A stretch of DNA of 64,000 bases, taken from contig OY282560.1 of the NCBI GenBank assembly GCA_958295665.1, positions 304,293,536 through 304,357,535 on the forward strand, read 5' to 3'. Shown here piece by piece: positions 22,836 through 34,260 of this stretch. The notes under the pieces were generated by a model. That model had not been told where the DNA came from. It ran no database searches and was given only the letters and a program-made list of their open reading frames with translations. Position 1 is the stretch's first letter. Every line of letters begins with the position of its first letter. A program made the translations under genes and the position numbers. This stretch comes from Tipula vernalis. Taxonomy: Eukaryota > Arthropoda > Insecta > Diptera > Tipulidae.

Positions 22836-25800
22836 GTCCAGTTACATTTTTGTATATTGGTCATTTTGATGCCCGCTTCCCAGAATTTTCTCAAGAAAAT
22901 TCGAAAAATGACTTTTACTTATATTGGATATATTTTATGAGATGCCATCAAACTTTGTTGTCCTAAACACCCAGGGCCCCTACTTTTTCCAAAATTGGAA
23001 TATTTTTCGGGTAGCTTAGATCCAGTGACAATTTTGTATATGGGTCATTTTGATGCGCGCTTCCCAGGATTTTCTCAAGAAAATTCGGAAAATGACTTTT
23101 ACTTATATTGGATATATTTTATGAGATGCCATCAAACTTTGTTGTCCTAAACACCCAGGGCCCCTACTTTTTCCAAAATTGGGATAGTTTTCGGGTAGCT
23201 TAGATCCAGTGACAATTTTGTATATGGGTCATTTTGATGCGCGCTTTCCAGGATTTTCTCAAGAAAATTCGGAAAATGACTTTTACTTATATTGGATATA
23301 TTTTATGAGATGCCATCAAACTTTGTTGTCCTAAACACCCAGGGCCCCTACTTTTTCCAAAATTGGAATATTTTTCGGGTAGCTTAGATCCAGTGACAAT
23401 TTTGGGTATGGGTCATTTTGATGCGCGCTTCCCAGGATTTTCTCAAGAAAATTCGGAAAATGACTTTTACTTATATTGGATATATTTTATGAGATGCCAT
23501 CAAACTTTGTTGTCCTAAACACCCAGGGCCCCTACTTTTTCCAAAATTGGGATAGTTTTCGGGTAGCTTAGATCCAGTGACAATTTTGTATATGGGTCAT
23601 TTTGATGCGCGCTTCCCAGGATTTTCTCAAGAAAATTCGGAAAATGACTTTTACTTATATTGGATATATTTTATGAGATGCCATCAAACTTTGTTGTCCT
23701 AAACACCCAGGGCCCCTACTTTTTCCAAAATTGGAATATTTTTCGGGTAGCTTAGATCCAGTGACAAGTTTGTATATGGGTCATTTTGATGCGCGCTTCC
23801 CAGGATTTTCTCAAGAAAATTCGAAAAATGACTTTTACTTATATTGGATATATTTTATGAGATGCCATCAAACTTTGTTGTCCTAAACACCCAGGGCCCC
23901 TACTTTTTCCAAAATTGGAATATTTTTCGGGTAGCTTAGATCCAGTGACAATTTTGTATATGGGTCATTTTGATGCGCGCTTCCCAGGATTTTCTCAAGA
24001 AAATTCGGAAAATGACTTTTACTTATATTGGATATATTTTATGAGATGGAATCAAACTTTGTTGTCCTAAACACCCAGGGCCCCTACTTTTTCCAAAATT
24101 TGGATAGTTTTCGGGTAGCTTAGATCCAGTGACAAGTTTGTATATGGGTCATTTTGATGCGCGCTTCCCAGGATTTTCTCAAGAAAATTCGGAAAATGAC
24201 TTTTACTTATATTGGATATATTTTATGAGATGCCATCAAACTTTGTTGTCCTAAACACCCAGGGCCCCTACTTTTTCCAAAATTGGAATATTTTTCGGGT
24301 AGCTTAGATCCAGTGACAATTTTGTATATGGGTCATTTTGATGCGCGCTTCCCAGGATTTTCTCAAGAAAATTCGGAAAATGACTTTTACTTATATTGGA
24401 TATATTTTATGAGATGCCATCAAACTTTGTTGTCCTAAACACCCAGGGCCCCTACTTTTTCCAAAATTGGAATATTTTTCGAGTAGCTTAGATCCAGTGA
24501 CAAGTTTGTATATGGGTCATTTTGATGCGCGCTTCCCACGATTTTCTCAAGAAAATTCGGAAAATGACTTTTACTTATATTGGATATATTTTATGAGATG
24601 CCATCAAACTTTGTTGTCCTAAATACCCAGGGCCCCTACTTTTTCCAAAATTGGAATAGTTTTCGGGTAGCTTAGATCCAGTGACAATTTTGTATATGGG
24701 TCATTTTGATGCGCGCTTCCCAGGATTTTCTCAAGAAAATTCGGAAAATGACTTTTACTTATATTGGATATATTTTATGAGATGCCATCAAACTTTGTTG
24801 TCCTAAACACCCAGGGCCCCTACTTTTTCCAAAATTGGAATATTTTTCGGGTAGCTTAGATCCAGTGACAAGTTTGTATATGGGTCATTTTGATGCGCGC
24901 TTCCCAGGATTTTCTCAAGAAAATTCGGAAAATGACTTACTTATATTGGATATATTTTATGAGATGCCATCAAACTTTGTTGTCCTAAATACCCAGGGCC
25001 CCTACTTTTTCCAAAATTGGAATATTTTTCGGGTAGCTTAGATCCAGTGACAAGTTTGTATATGGGTCATTTTGATGCGCGCTTCCCACGATTTTCTCAA
25101 GAAAATTCGGAAAATGACTTTTACTTATATTGGATATATTTTATGAGATGCCATCAAACTTTGTTGTCCTAAACACCCAGGGCCCCTACTTTTTCCAAAA
25201 TTGGGATAGTTTTCGGGTAGCTTAGATCCAGTGACAATTTTGGGTATGGGTCATTTTGATGCGCGCTTCCCAGGATTTTCTCAAGAAAATTCGGAAGATG
25301 ACTTTTACTTATATTGGATATATTTTATGAGATGCCATCAAACTTTGTTGCCCTAAACACCCAGGGCCCCTACTTTTTCCAAAATTGGGATAGTTTTCGG
25401 GTAGCTTAGATCCAGTGACATTTTTGTATATTGGTCATTTTGATGCGCGTTTCCCAGGATTTTCTCAAGAAAATTCGGAAAATGACTTTTACTTATATTG
25501 GATATATTTTATGAGATGCCATCAAACTTTGTTGTCCTAAACACCCAGGGCCCCTACTTTTTCCAAAATTGGAATATTTTTCGGGTAGCTTAGATCCAGT
25601 GACAATTTTGGGTATGGGTCATTTTGATGCGCGCTTCCCAGGATTTTCTCAAGAAAATTCGGAAAATGACTTTTACTTATATTGGATATATTTTATGAGA
25701 TGCCATCAAACTTTGTTGTCCTAAACACCCAGGGCCCCTACTTTTTCCAAAATTGGGATAGTTTTCGGGTAGCTTAGATCCAGTGACAAGTTTGTATATG

Positions 25801-28800
25801 GGTCATTTTGATGCACGCTTCCCAGGATTTTCTCAAGAAAATTCGGAAAATGACTTTTACTTATATTGGATATATTTTATGAGATGCCATCAAACTTTGT
25901 TGTCCTAAACACCCAGGGCCCCTACTTTTTCCAAAATTGGAATATTTTTCGGGTAGCTTAGATCCAGTGACAATTTTGGGTATGGGTCATTTTGATGCGC
26001 GCTTCCCAGGATTTTCTCAAGAAAATTCGGAAAATGACTTTTACTTATATTGGATATATTTTATGAGATGCCATCAAACTTTGTTGTCCTAAACACCCAG
26101 GGCCCCTACTTTTTCCAAAATTGGGATAGTTTTCGGGTAGCTTAGATCCAGTGACAAGTTTGTATATGGGTCATTTTGATGCGCGCTTCCCAGGATTTTC
26201 TCAAGAAAATTCGGAAAATGACTTTTACTTATATTGGATATATTTTATGAGATGCCATCAAACTTTGTTGTCCTAAACACCCAGGGCCCCTACTTTTTCC
26301 AAAATTGGAATATTTTTCGAGTAGCTTAGATCCAGTGACAAGTTTGTATATGGGTCATTTTGATGCGCGCTTCCCACGATTTTCTCAAGAAAATTCGGAA
26401 AATGACTTTTACTTATATTGGATATATTTTATGAGATGCCATCAAACTTTGTTGTCCTAAACACCCAGGGCCCCTACTTTTTCCAAAATTGGAATAGTTT
26501 TCGGGTAGCTTAGATCCAGTGACAATTTTGTATATGGGTCATTTTGATGCGCGCTTCCCAGGATTTTCTCAAGAAAATTCGGAAAATGACTTTTACTTAT
26601 ATTGGATATATTTTATGAGATGCCATCAAACTTTGTTGTCCTAAACACCCAGGGCCCCTACTTTTTCCAAAATTGGAATATTTTTCGGGTAGCTTAGATC
26701 CAGTGACAAGTTTGTATATGGGTCATTTTGATGCGCGCTTCCCACGATTTTCTCAAGAAAATTCGGAAAATGACTTTTACTTATATTGGATATATTTTAT
26801 GAGATGCCATCAAACTTTGTTGTCCTAAACACCCAGGGCCCCTACTTTTTCCAAAATTGGGATAGTTTTCGGGTAGCTTAGATCCAGTGACAATTTTGGG
26901 TATGGGTCATTTTGATGCGCGCTTCCCAGGATTTTCTCAAGAAAATTCGGAAGATGACTTTTACTTATATTGGATATATTTTATGAGATGCCATCAAACT
27001 TTGTTGCCCTAAACACCCAGGGCCCCTACTTTTTCCAAAATTGGGATAGTTTTCGGGTAGCTTAGATCCAGTGACATTTTTGTATATTGGTCATTTTGAT
27101 GCGCGCTTCCCAGGATTTTCTCAAGAAAATTCGGAAAATGACTTTTACTTATATTGGATATATTTTATGAGATGCCATCAAACTTTGTTGTCCTAAACAC
27201 CCAGGGCCCCTACTTTTTCCAAAATTGGAATATTTTTCGGGTAGCTTAGATCCAGTGACAATTTTGGGTATGGGTCATTTTGATGCGCGCTTCCCAGGAT
27301 TTTCTCAAGAAAATTCGGAAAATGACTTTTACTTATATTGGATATATTTTATGAGATGCCATCAAACTTTGTTGTCCTAAACACCCAGGGCCCCTACTTT
27401 TTCCAAAATTTGGATAGTTTTCGGGTAGCTTAGATCCAGTGACAAGTTTGTATATGGGTCATTTTGATGCGCGCTTCCCAGGATTTTCTCAAGAAAATTC
27501 GGAAAATGACTTTTACTTATATTGGATATATTTTATGAGATGCCATCAAACTTTGTTGTCCTAAACACCCAGGGCCCCTACTTTTTCCAAAATTGGAATA
27601 TTTTTCGGGTAGCTTAGATCCAGTGACAATTTTGTATATGGGTCATTTTGATGCGCGCTTCCCAGGATTTTCTCAAGAAAATTCGGAAAATGACTTTTAC
27701 TTATATTGGATATATTTTATGAGATGCCATCAAACTTTGTTGTCCTAAACACCCAGGGCCCCTACTTTTTCCAAAATTGGGATAGTTTTCGGGTAGCTTA
27801 GATCCAGTGACAATTTTGTATATGGGTCATTTTGATGCGCGCTTCCCAGGATTTTCTCAAGAAAATTCGGAAAATGACTTTTACTTATATTGGATATATT
27901 TTATGAGATGCCATCAAACTTTGTTGTCCTAAACACCCAGGGCCCCTACTTTTTCCAAAATTGGAATATTTTTCGGGTAGCTTAGATCCAGTGACAAGTT
28001 TGTATATGGGTCATTTTGATGCGCGCTTCCCAGGATTTTCTCAAGAAAATTCGGAAAATGACTTTTACTTATATTGGATATATTTTATGAGATGCCATCA
28101 AACTTTGTTGTCCTAAACACCCAGGGCCCCTACTTTTTCCAAAATTGGGATAGTTTTCGGGTAGCTTAGATCCAGTGACAAGTTTGTATATGGGTCATTT
28201 TGATGCACGCTTCCCAGGATTTTCTCAAGAAAATTCGGAAAATGACTTTTACTTATATTGGATATATTTTATGAGATGCCATCAAACTTTGTTGTCCTAA
28301 ACACCCAGGGCCCCTACTTTTTCCAAAATTGGAATATTTTTCGGGTAGCTTAGATCCAGTGACAATTTTGGGTATGGGTCATTTTGATGCGCGCTTCCCA
28401 GGATTTTCTCAAGAAAATTCGGAAAATGACTTTTACTTATATTGGATATATTTTATGAGATGCCATCAAACTTTGTTGTCCTAAACACCCAGGGCCCCTA
28501 CTTTTTCCAAAATTTGGATAGTTTTCGGGTAGCTTAGATCCAGTGACAAGTTTGTATATGGGTCATTTTGATGCGCGCTTCCCAGGATTTTCTCAAGAAA
28601 ATTCGGAAAATGACTTTTACTTATATTGGATATATTTTATGAGATGCCATCAAACTTTGTTGTCCTAAACACCCAGGGCCCCTACTTTTTCCAAAATTGG
28701 AATATTTTTCGGGTAGCTTAGATCCAGTGACAATTTTGTATATGGGTCATTTTGATGCGCGCTTCCCAGGATTTTCTCAAGAAAATTCGGAAAATGACTT

Positions 28801-30895
28801 TTACTTATATTGGATATATTTTATGAGATGCCATCAAACTTTGTTGTCCTAAACACCCAGGGCCCCTACTTTTTCCAAAATTGGGATAGTTTTCGGGTAG
28901 CTTAGATCCAGTGACAATTTTGTATATGGGTCATTTTGATGCGCGCTTCCCAGGATTTTCTCAAGAAAATTCGGAAAATGACTTTTACTTATATTGGATA
29001 TATTTTATGAGATGCCATCAAACTTTGTTGTCCTAAACACCCAGGGCCCCTACTTTTTCCAAAATTGGAATATTTTTCGGGTAGCTTAGATCCAGTGACA
29101 AGTTTGTATATGGGTCATTTTGATGCGCGCTTCCCAGGATTTTCTCAAGAAAATTCGGAAAATGACTTTTACTTATATTGGATATATTTTATGAGATGCC
29201 ATCAAACTTTGTTGTCCTAAACACCCAGGGCCCCTACTTTTTCCAAAATTGGAATATTTTTCGGGTAGCTTAGATCCAGTGACAAGTTTGTATATGGGTC
29301 ATTTTGATGCGCGCTTCCCACGATTTTCTCAAGAAAATTCGGAAAATGACTTTTACTTATATTGGATATATTTTATGAGATGCCATCAAACTTTGTTGTC
29401 CTAAACACCCAGGGCCCCTACTTTTTCCAAAATTGGGATAGTTTTCGGGTAGCTTAGATCCAGTGACAATTTTGTATATGGGTCATTTTGATGCGCGCTT
29501 CCCACGATTTTCTCAAGAAAATTCGGAAAATGACTTTTACTTATATTGGATATATTTTATGAGATGCCATCAAACTTTGTTGCCCTAAACACCCAGGGCC
29601 CCTACTTTTTCCCAAATTGGGATAGTTTTCGGGTATCTTAAATCCAGTGACAATTTTGTATATGGGTCATTTTGATGCGCGCTTCCCAGGATTTTCTCAA
29701 GAAAATTCGGAAAATGACTTTTACTTATATTGGATATATTTTATGAGATGCCATCAAACTTTGTTGTCCTAAACACCCAGGGCCCCTACTTTTTCCAAAA
29801 TTGGGATAGTTTTCGGGTAGCTTAGATCCAGTGACAAGTTTGTATATGGGTCATTTTGATGCACGCTTCCCAGGATTTTCTCAAGAAAATTCGGAAAATG
29901 ACTTTTACTTATATTGGATATATTTTATGAGATGCCATCAAACTTTGTTGTCCTAAACACCCAGGGCCCCTACTTTTTCCAAAATTGGAATATTTTTCGG
30001 GTAGCTTAGATCCAGTGACAATTTTGGGTATGGGTCATTTTGATGCGCGCTTCCCAGGATTTTCTCAAGAAAATTCGGAAAATGACTTTTACTTATATTG
30101 GATATATTTTATGAGATGCCATCAAACTTTGTTGTCCTAAACACCCAGGGCCCCTACTTTTTCCAAAATTGGGATATTTTTCGGGTAACTTAGATCCAGT
30201 GACAATTTTGTATATGGGTCATTTTGATGCGCGTTTCCCAGGATTTTCTCAAGAAAATTCGGAAAATGACTTTTACTTATATTGGATATATTTTATGAGA
30301 TGCCATCAAACTTTGTTGTCCTAAACACCCAGGGCCCCTACTTTTTCCAAAATTGGGATAGTTTTCGGGTAGCTTAGATCCAGTGACAAGTTTGTATATG
30401 GGTCATTTTGATGCACGCTTCCCAGGATTTTCTCAAGAAAATTCGGAAAATGACTTTTACTTATATTGGATATATTTTATGAGATGCCATCAAACTTTGT
30501 TGTCCTAAACACCCAGGGCCCCTACTTTTTCCAAAATTGGAATATTTTTCGGGTAGCTTAGATCCAGTGACAATTTTGGGTATGGGTCATTTTGATGCGC
30601 GCTTCCCAGGATTTTCTCAAGAAAATTCGGAAAATGACTTTTACTTATATTGGATATATTTTATGAGATGCCATCAAACTTTGTTGTCCTAAACACCCAG
30701 GGCCCCTACTTTTTCCAAAATTGGGATATTTTTCGGGTAACTTAGATCCAGTGACAATTTTGTATATGGGTCATTTTGATGCGCGTTTCCCAGGATTTTC
30801 TCAAGAAAATTCGGAAAATGACTTTTACTTATATTGAATATATTTTATGAGATGCCTTTAATCTTTGTTGTCCTAAATACTGTAATCCCCTACTA
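22836..30895 (-). repeat. Right arm: 184-bp tandem repeat in inverted orientation, about 44 copies
   Basis: The unit is the reverse complement of left-arm subfamily B. Subfamily A is absent here. Rare variants show multi-unit duplications. GGAAGATGAC occurs at about 25295 and 26950, and TTGCCCTAAAC at about 25346 and 27003 (offset 1656 bp, nine units). TTTGGATAG recurs at 27409 and 28513 (1104 bp, six units). GGGTAACTTAG recurs at about 30185 and 30737 (552 bp, three units). The first unit next to the central region and the last one near 30840-30895 are the most diverged, as expected for array edges. Confidence 0.95.
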
Positions 30896-30990
30896 CATTT
30901 TAAATTATTATTTTCATATAGCTTAGATATTTTACCAATGTTTTTATTTTATTTAAATATTGATGATACAATTTCTATTTATTAGAAATA

Positions 30991-31086
30991 AAATTCGTTA
31001 TAACGGGAGTTTCATATTTTTCACTAACACAAATACGCACAATTTGTTGTTGTTGCTTTTTAGGACAGATTTAGGACAAACTTCAC
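30991..31086 (-). repeat. Right 96-bp terminal inverted repeat
   Basis: Reverse-complement partner of 14172-14267. Read inward from 31086 it starts GTGAAGTTTGTCCTAAA, has a second TGTCCTAAA nearby, and ends CGTTATAACGAATTT. A short CAA-repeat (plus-strand TTG repeats) interrupts the middle compared with the left copy. Confidence 0.85.
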
Positions 31087-31091
31087 CTACG

Positions 31092-31388
31092 TATTTTATT
31101 TCGGTATATTTCTGAACGAAATTGTTGTGGTTGTAAACAATCTGGATTTGGATTTGATTAGATATTGTGGATAGTTCTGGATAATGGTGCCATTGATTAC
31201 CACTGGAGCAATCGCCGTTATTGTTGAGTTGTATTCTTCTAGTTTTTTACTTCTAGGATCATGATGTCATACAGCAGTGTATCTTCGTTTATTGCAATTT
31301 TTGGTGTGATGAATTTTAGTGATTCATCCGGAAGTGATATTTCAACCGCTTGGTCAATCAGTATGTTCCTGATAGAGATAATAGTCAT
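31092..31388 (-). pseudogene. env: Errantivirus-like env, upstream part, fused in frame to RT
   Basis: Downstream of the RT remnant the same frame continues into sequence like the N-terminal half of errantivirus env, with a Phe-Ile-Thr-Pro-Lys-Ile box near 31310. After a stop at 31239 another frame carries on with an N-glycosylation sequon in an Ile-Asn-Gly-Thr context, ending with a stop close to 31105. The chain breaks at the foldback element. Confidence 0.65.
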
Positions 31389-32265
31389 ACGTTTCGTAAT
31401 TTTTGAATAATCCCTAATGAAGCGTCTATAATAACCTGCAAGTCCGAGGAACTGTTTGACTTGCTTTTGTGTTGTTGGTAACGGACTTTCAATGATTTTT
31501 TGGACTTTGTCGAGATTTAGTCTTACCGTATTCTCAGTGATAAGGTGTCCGAGAAATTCCGTTTCTCTTTTAAGAAACTCACATTTGTCCAGTTGTATTT
31601 TTAGGTTGAATTGGGCAAGACTTTTTAAACCTTGCAAAGATTTCAATGTGGTTTTCCAGATTGCAACCCACAATTATGATATCGTCCATGATTCATTGCA
31701 CGTTGAAAAGTTGCTGGGCCATTTTTTAACTCAAAGGGCATACGAGTAAAATCGAAGTGGCGCTTGTCTGTGGAAAATGCAGTTTTTGCTTGATATTTTC
31801 TGTCCATCGGGATTTGATGAAATTCAGATTTTAGGTCAAGGGTTGAGAAATACACAGATTTCCCGAGACTGTCAAGAATTTTCTCAATTTGAGGGATTGG
31901 AAATTTATCGTTTATCGTTTTTTCGTTCAATTTCCTTTAGTCGATAACGAGTCTTACTTTTTGGGTTCCAGAGGCATCTGCCTTTTTGGCACCACCCAAA
32001 ATGGAGATGAATACGGGCTGTTTGAATTCCGTATAATTCCACTATCTAGTAATTCTTTAATTTGGTCAGTCACTTCCTTTTTGTAATGATGTGGGTATCT
32101 GTAGGTTTTTGTGTAAACTGGATTTTCGTCTGTTGTTAATATTTTATGTTGGATTACCGTTGTTGATCAAAGTTTTTCATTTTGTTTCAACAGTACATCC
32201 TGATTTTCGTGGATTGCTTTTATTAGCATTTCCTTTTCGATTTTACTTAAATGTTTGGTTCCGAA
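31389..32265 (-). pseudogene. pol: Errantivirus-like reverse transcriptase
   Basis: Landmarks in order on the minus strand are a fingers segment with SPYSSPFWVVPK near 32000, KSVYFSTLDLKSEFHQIPM (31643-31930), RHFDFTRMPFELKNGPATFQ, a catalytic-box remnant with MDD near 31675-31690 in another frame, and KCEFLKRETEFLGHLI with QFLGLAGYYRRFIRDYSK (31390-31673). Stops and frameshifts occur near 32180, 31990 and 31670. The expected 20-30 residues between the ATFQRAMN stretch and the MDD box are absent, indicating a small deletion just before the active site. Confidence 0.8.
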
Positions 32266-32790
32266 TTAGACTTCAATTATCTTTTTGTCCACTGGTGTCT
32301 CGGAATTGTTTACTATTAGTCCTAATTTAGATAATTTTGAAGCTGGTTCTATATTGTCTGTTGTTATATTAACAGTGATTTTAAAATTTTCGGCCTTGTA
32401 TATGCCTGGTAATATTGTGATTTCGTCATTTAATTTTGAATATTTCAAAACTACCCAATCGCCATTTGTTTTAATATTGAACGTTACTGTATGATTGTAG
32501 AAGTTTTTTGTTGGGTAATAACGGTAGAATTTTAAAGTTTTATTATTTAGAGATATTGTACTAGATTTATAGTCAATTTTAGCATTCATCAAAAAATTTG
32601 GGGAAACTAAATTCGTAGTAGGTTTGTTTGGGTAAATTGAACCCAAGAAAATTGATTTTCCCATAGAACATTTTTTACCGTTGCTGTTTCAGATTCCAAG
32701 AGAATGTTTGGCCTTATTATGTTTTTGTTGGCCACAGTGTCTATTAATAATGTTATTGTTTTGTTAGTTACTTTATTGTGTCATTTCAGA
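32266..32790 (-). pseudogene. pol: Errantivirus-like protease remnant and pol linker
   Basis: Near 32730-32770 the minus strand reads TLLIDTVANKNIIRP, the retroviral-type protease motif with the usual Asp-Thr-Gly changed to Asp-Thr-Val, which would be expected to abolish function. A 132-codon frame (32664-32266) follows with no clear catalytic motif. It occupies the position between protease and RT and probably represents the C-terminal part of protease plus a linker. Confidence 0.55.
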
Positions 32791-33549
32791 TAAGGCAAGA
32801 AGTTTAGTCTTCTGTATCTGATTCCTGTCCTTCCCAAAAATTTTCATTTTCGGTTATTTATTATTTTTGTGTTGAAGGTATCTCTAGATCTAAGTGAGGG
32901 ATCGACTTCCATTGGGATTGGTTTAGAATTATCGGGTGCTGGTTTCAAAGGTTTCTGCAATAAATGCGGCTGGTGCATCCTCTTCGATGAATATACTTAT
33001 TGCCAGCCAAGAAAGATTGTAGACTGGGTTTTGTTTTACTACAGCTCTGAAAGGTTTCTTTGGCTTTGTTATAATACACGTGAATGAAAATATTGTCCAT
33101 TAGCCCAAAATTGAGACTTGTAAATGGATAACTCTTGTATATCCCCAAGAATTTCTACTACTATTTGTTTAATTTGCCCAAAAGTTTGGAGGTTTCCATC
33201 TAAGCCAGAATATCTATTGCTTGGCCTTCAATTTTATTTTGAGCCGCTTGTCAATAAATTAGGATTTGTGTTCTTGCACCATTGTTTCAAAGAAACTTAA
33301 TGTATCTTCGACTGTTTTCAGCCAAGATACTAACTATTTTGGATTTCCATCGAAATTAGGGATTGATTTTATCGGATCTGCGATCCGGAATACGTCCAGA
33401 GTGAGTAGTTGTGGAGGAGGGATCTTTCCTTGATCTGTTTTATTCAGATACCCCAGCGCCTGTTCATGCTCACTTTATTTTTGGGAAATAAGTCTAAGTT
33501 GCTGTAAAACTTGAGCCAATTGGGTCGAAACTGGTTCGATCTCCGACAT
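32790..33549 (-). pseudogene. gag: Errantivirus-like gag
   Basis: An ATG at 33549 starts a chain MSEIEPVSTQLAQVLQQLR that stops after about 25 codons. Continued reading across several stops shows gag-like stretches, including LTLDVFRIADPIKSIPNFDG and, near 32880-32920, PIPMEVDPSLRS, followed by a LPYL end close to 32800. These resemble errantivirus gag, which lacks zinc knuckles. It is heavily damaged. Confidence 0.6.
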
Positions 33550-33860
33550 TTTAAGTTCTTCGTAATCAATATTTCGATTTCAAATGTAAATCTCAATCGA
33601 TTTCTTAGTGCGTCGAACTTTTGGAATTATCGTCTATCTGGTAGTGGGATACTACTTGCTGTCGTGTGTAGGCTGCGAACTGTGTTTAAAGTTGAAATAT
33701 GGCGAAACTGCGACTCCTTTTAGCGGTTTTAACACCTTCAGCCAGAGAGATCAAATGATAAAGTACTATCACTTTACACTATCACTTGATGAATTTACTT
33801 ACAAGCTGTTTTAATTCACTAGCCCTTTGAACTTTACACACTTCACTTTTTCACGATTCA

Positions 33861-33876
33861 CCGCACGGCTGCACCA
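33861..33876 (-). other. Candidate retroelement primer-binding site
   Basis: Read on the minus strand, TGGTGCAGCCGTGCGG resembles the serine-tRNA primer-binding site used by the 17.6/297 group of insect LTR elements, with mismatches. It sits about 310 bp upstream of the gag start and next to the putative LTR border. Confidence 0.5.
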
Positions 33877-33877
33877 A

Positions 33878-34260
33878 TTATGTATACGGTGTTCACATAA
33901 TATAAAAGAATAAAAAATTAAAAAAGAATGCTTTTATTTTAATTTTATTAATTTCAAAGTTACAACTTCAATTATTCACTTAAGACTAACTTAATTACTC
34001 TGTTTTAGTTCTATTAATGCATTTTCTTAAAGTAATCTAATTACAAGCTAAGCAAGAGGAAAATTATTGACGCAATTTGATGAATCTGCATTTCTCACGA
34101 TTCATATTGTCGTTGATCATAACGTTGAGCTTTTGGTTTCAATCCACATGTTATGCTGATGTTGCGTCTTCTTAATATTGTGCGTTCTACATTCGTTATG
34201 ATATATCCTATGGAACTATAACTACATATTATGGTATGTATATTTGATGTTATGTATATA
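33878..34260 (-). repeat. Putative 5' LTR of the errantivirus-like provirus
   Basis: AT-rich sequence directly upstream of the primer-binding site, where the 5' LTR must lie. No second copy was found below 13430, so its outer border is a guess. Confidence 0.35.

Larger units (their letters stand above)
14078..31091. mobile_element. 17 kb foldback-type element with inverted tandem arrays and a central Ulp1-PHD gene
   Basis: From the outside inwards it has 96-bp terminal inverted repeats (14172-14267 and 30991-31086), AT-rich subterminal DNA, a left array in one orientation (14400-21604), 1.2 kb of single-copy DNA with a protease gene (21605-22835), and a right array in the opposite orientation (22836-30895). 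Candidate 10-bp direct repeats flank it, and both flanks are env of one errantivirus-like provirus in the right order. The design matches foldback elements such as Drosophila FB, whose long inverted repeats are built of short tandem units around an occasional central gene. No transposase is visible, so it is either non-autonomous or uses an unrecognised protein. The exact outer border on the left is blurred by a small palindrome at 14084-14155. Confidence 0.75.
31092..33880 (-). mobile_element. Errantivirus-like provirus, upstream part (PBS, gag, pol, start of env)
   Basis: On the minus strand there is a candidate primer-binding site (33861-33876), gag (from 33549), a protease remnant, RT, and then env sequence that runs up to the foldback insertion. 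The downstream env part continues at 14077-13430. RNase H and integrase are missing: RT joins env directly near 31388, so an internal deletion of at least 2 kb of typical pol has occurred. With this deletion, the foldback insertion and many stops, the provirus is defective. Confidence 0.75.

Noticed and set aside
14400..30895. Ordinary centromeric satellite
   Set aside because: The arrays are short, inverted with respect to each other, bounded by terminal repeats and separated by a gene, which fits a foldback element better.
14400..30895. Hairpin artefact of assembly
   Set aside because: The arms differ (subfamily A only on the left, different breakpoints at the core, different lengths), so one arm is not a copy of the other. 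Exact copy numbers may still be wrong.
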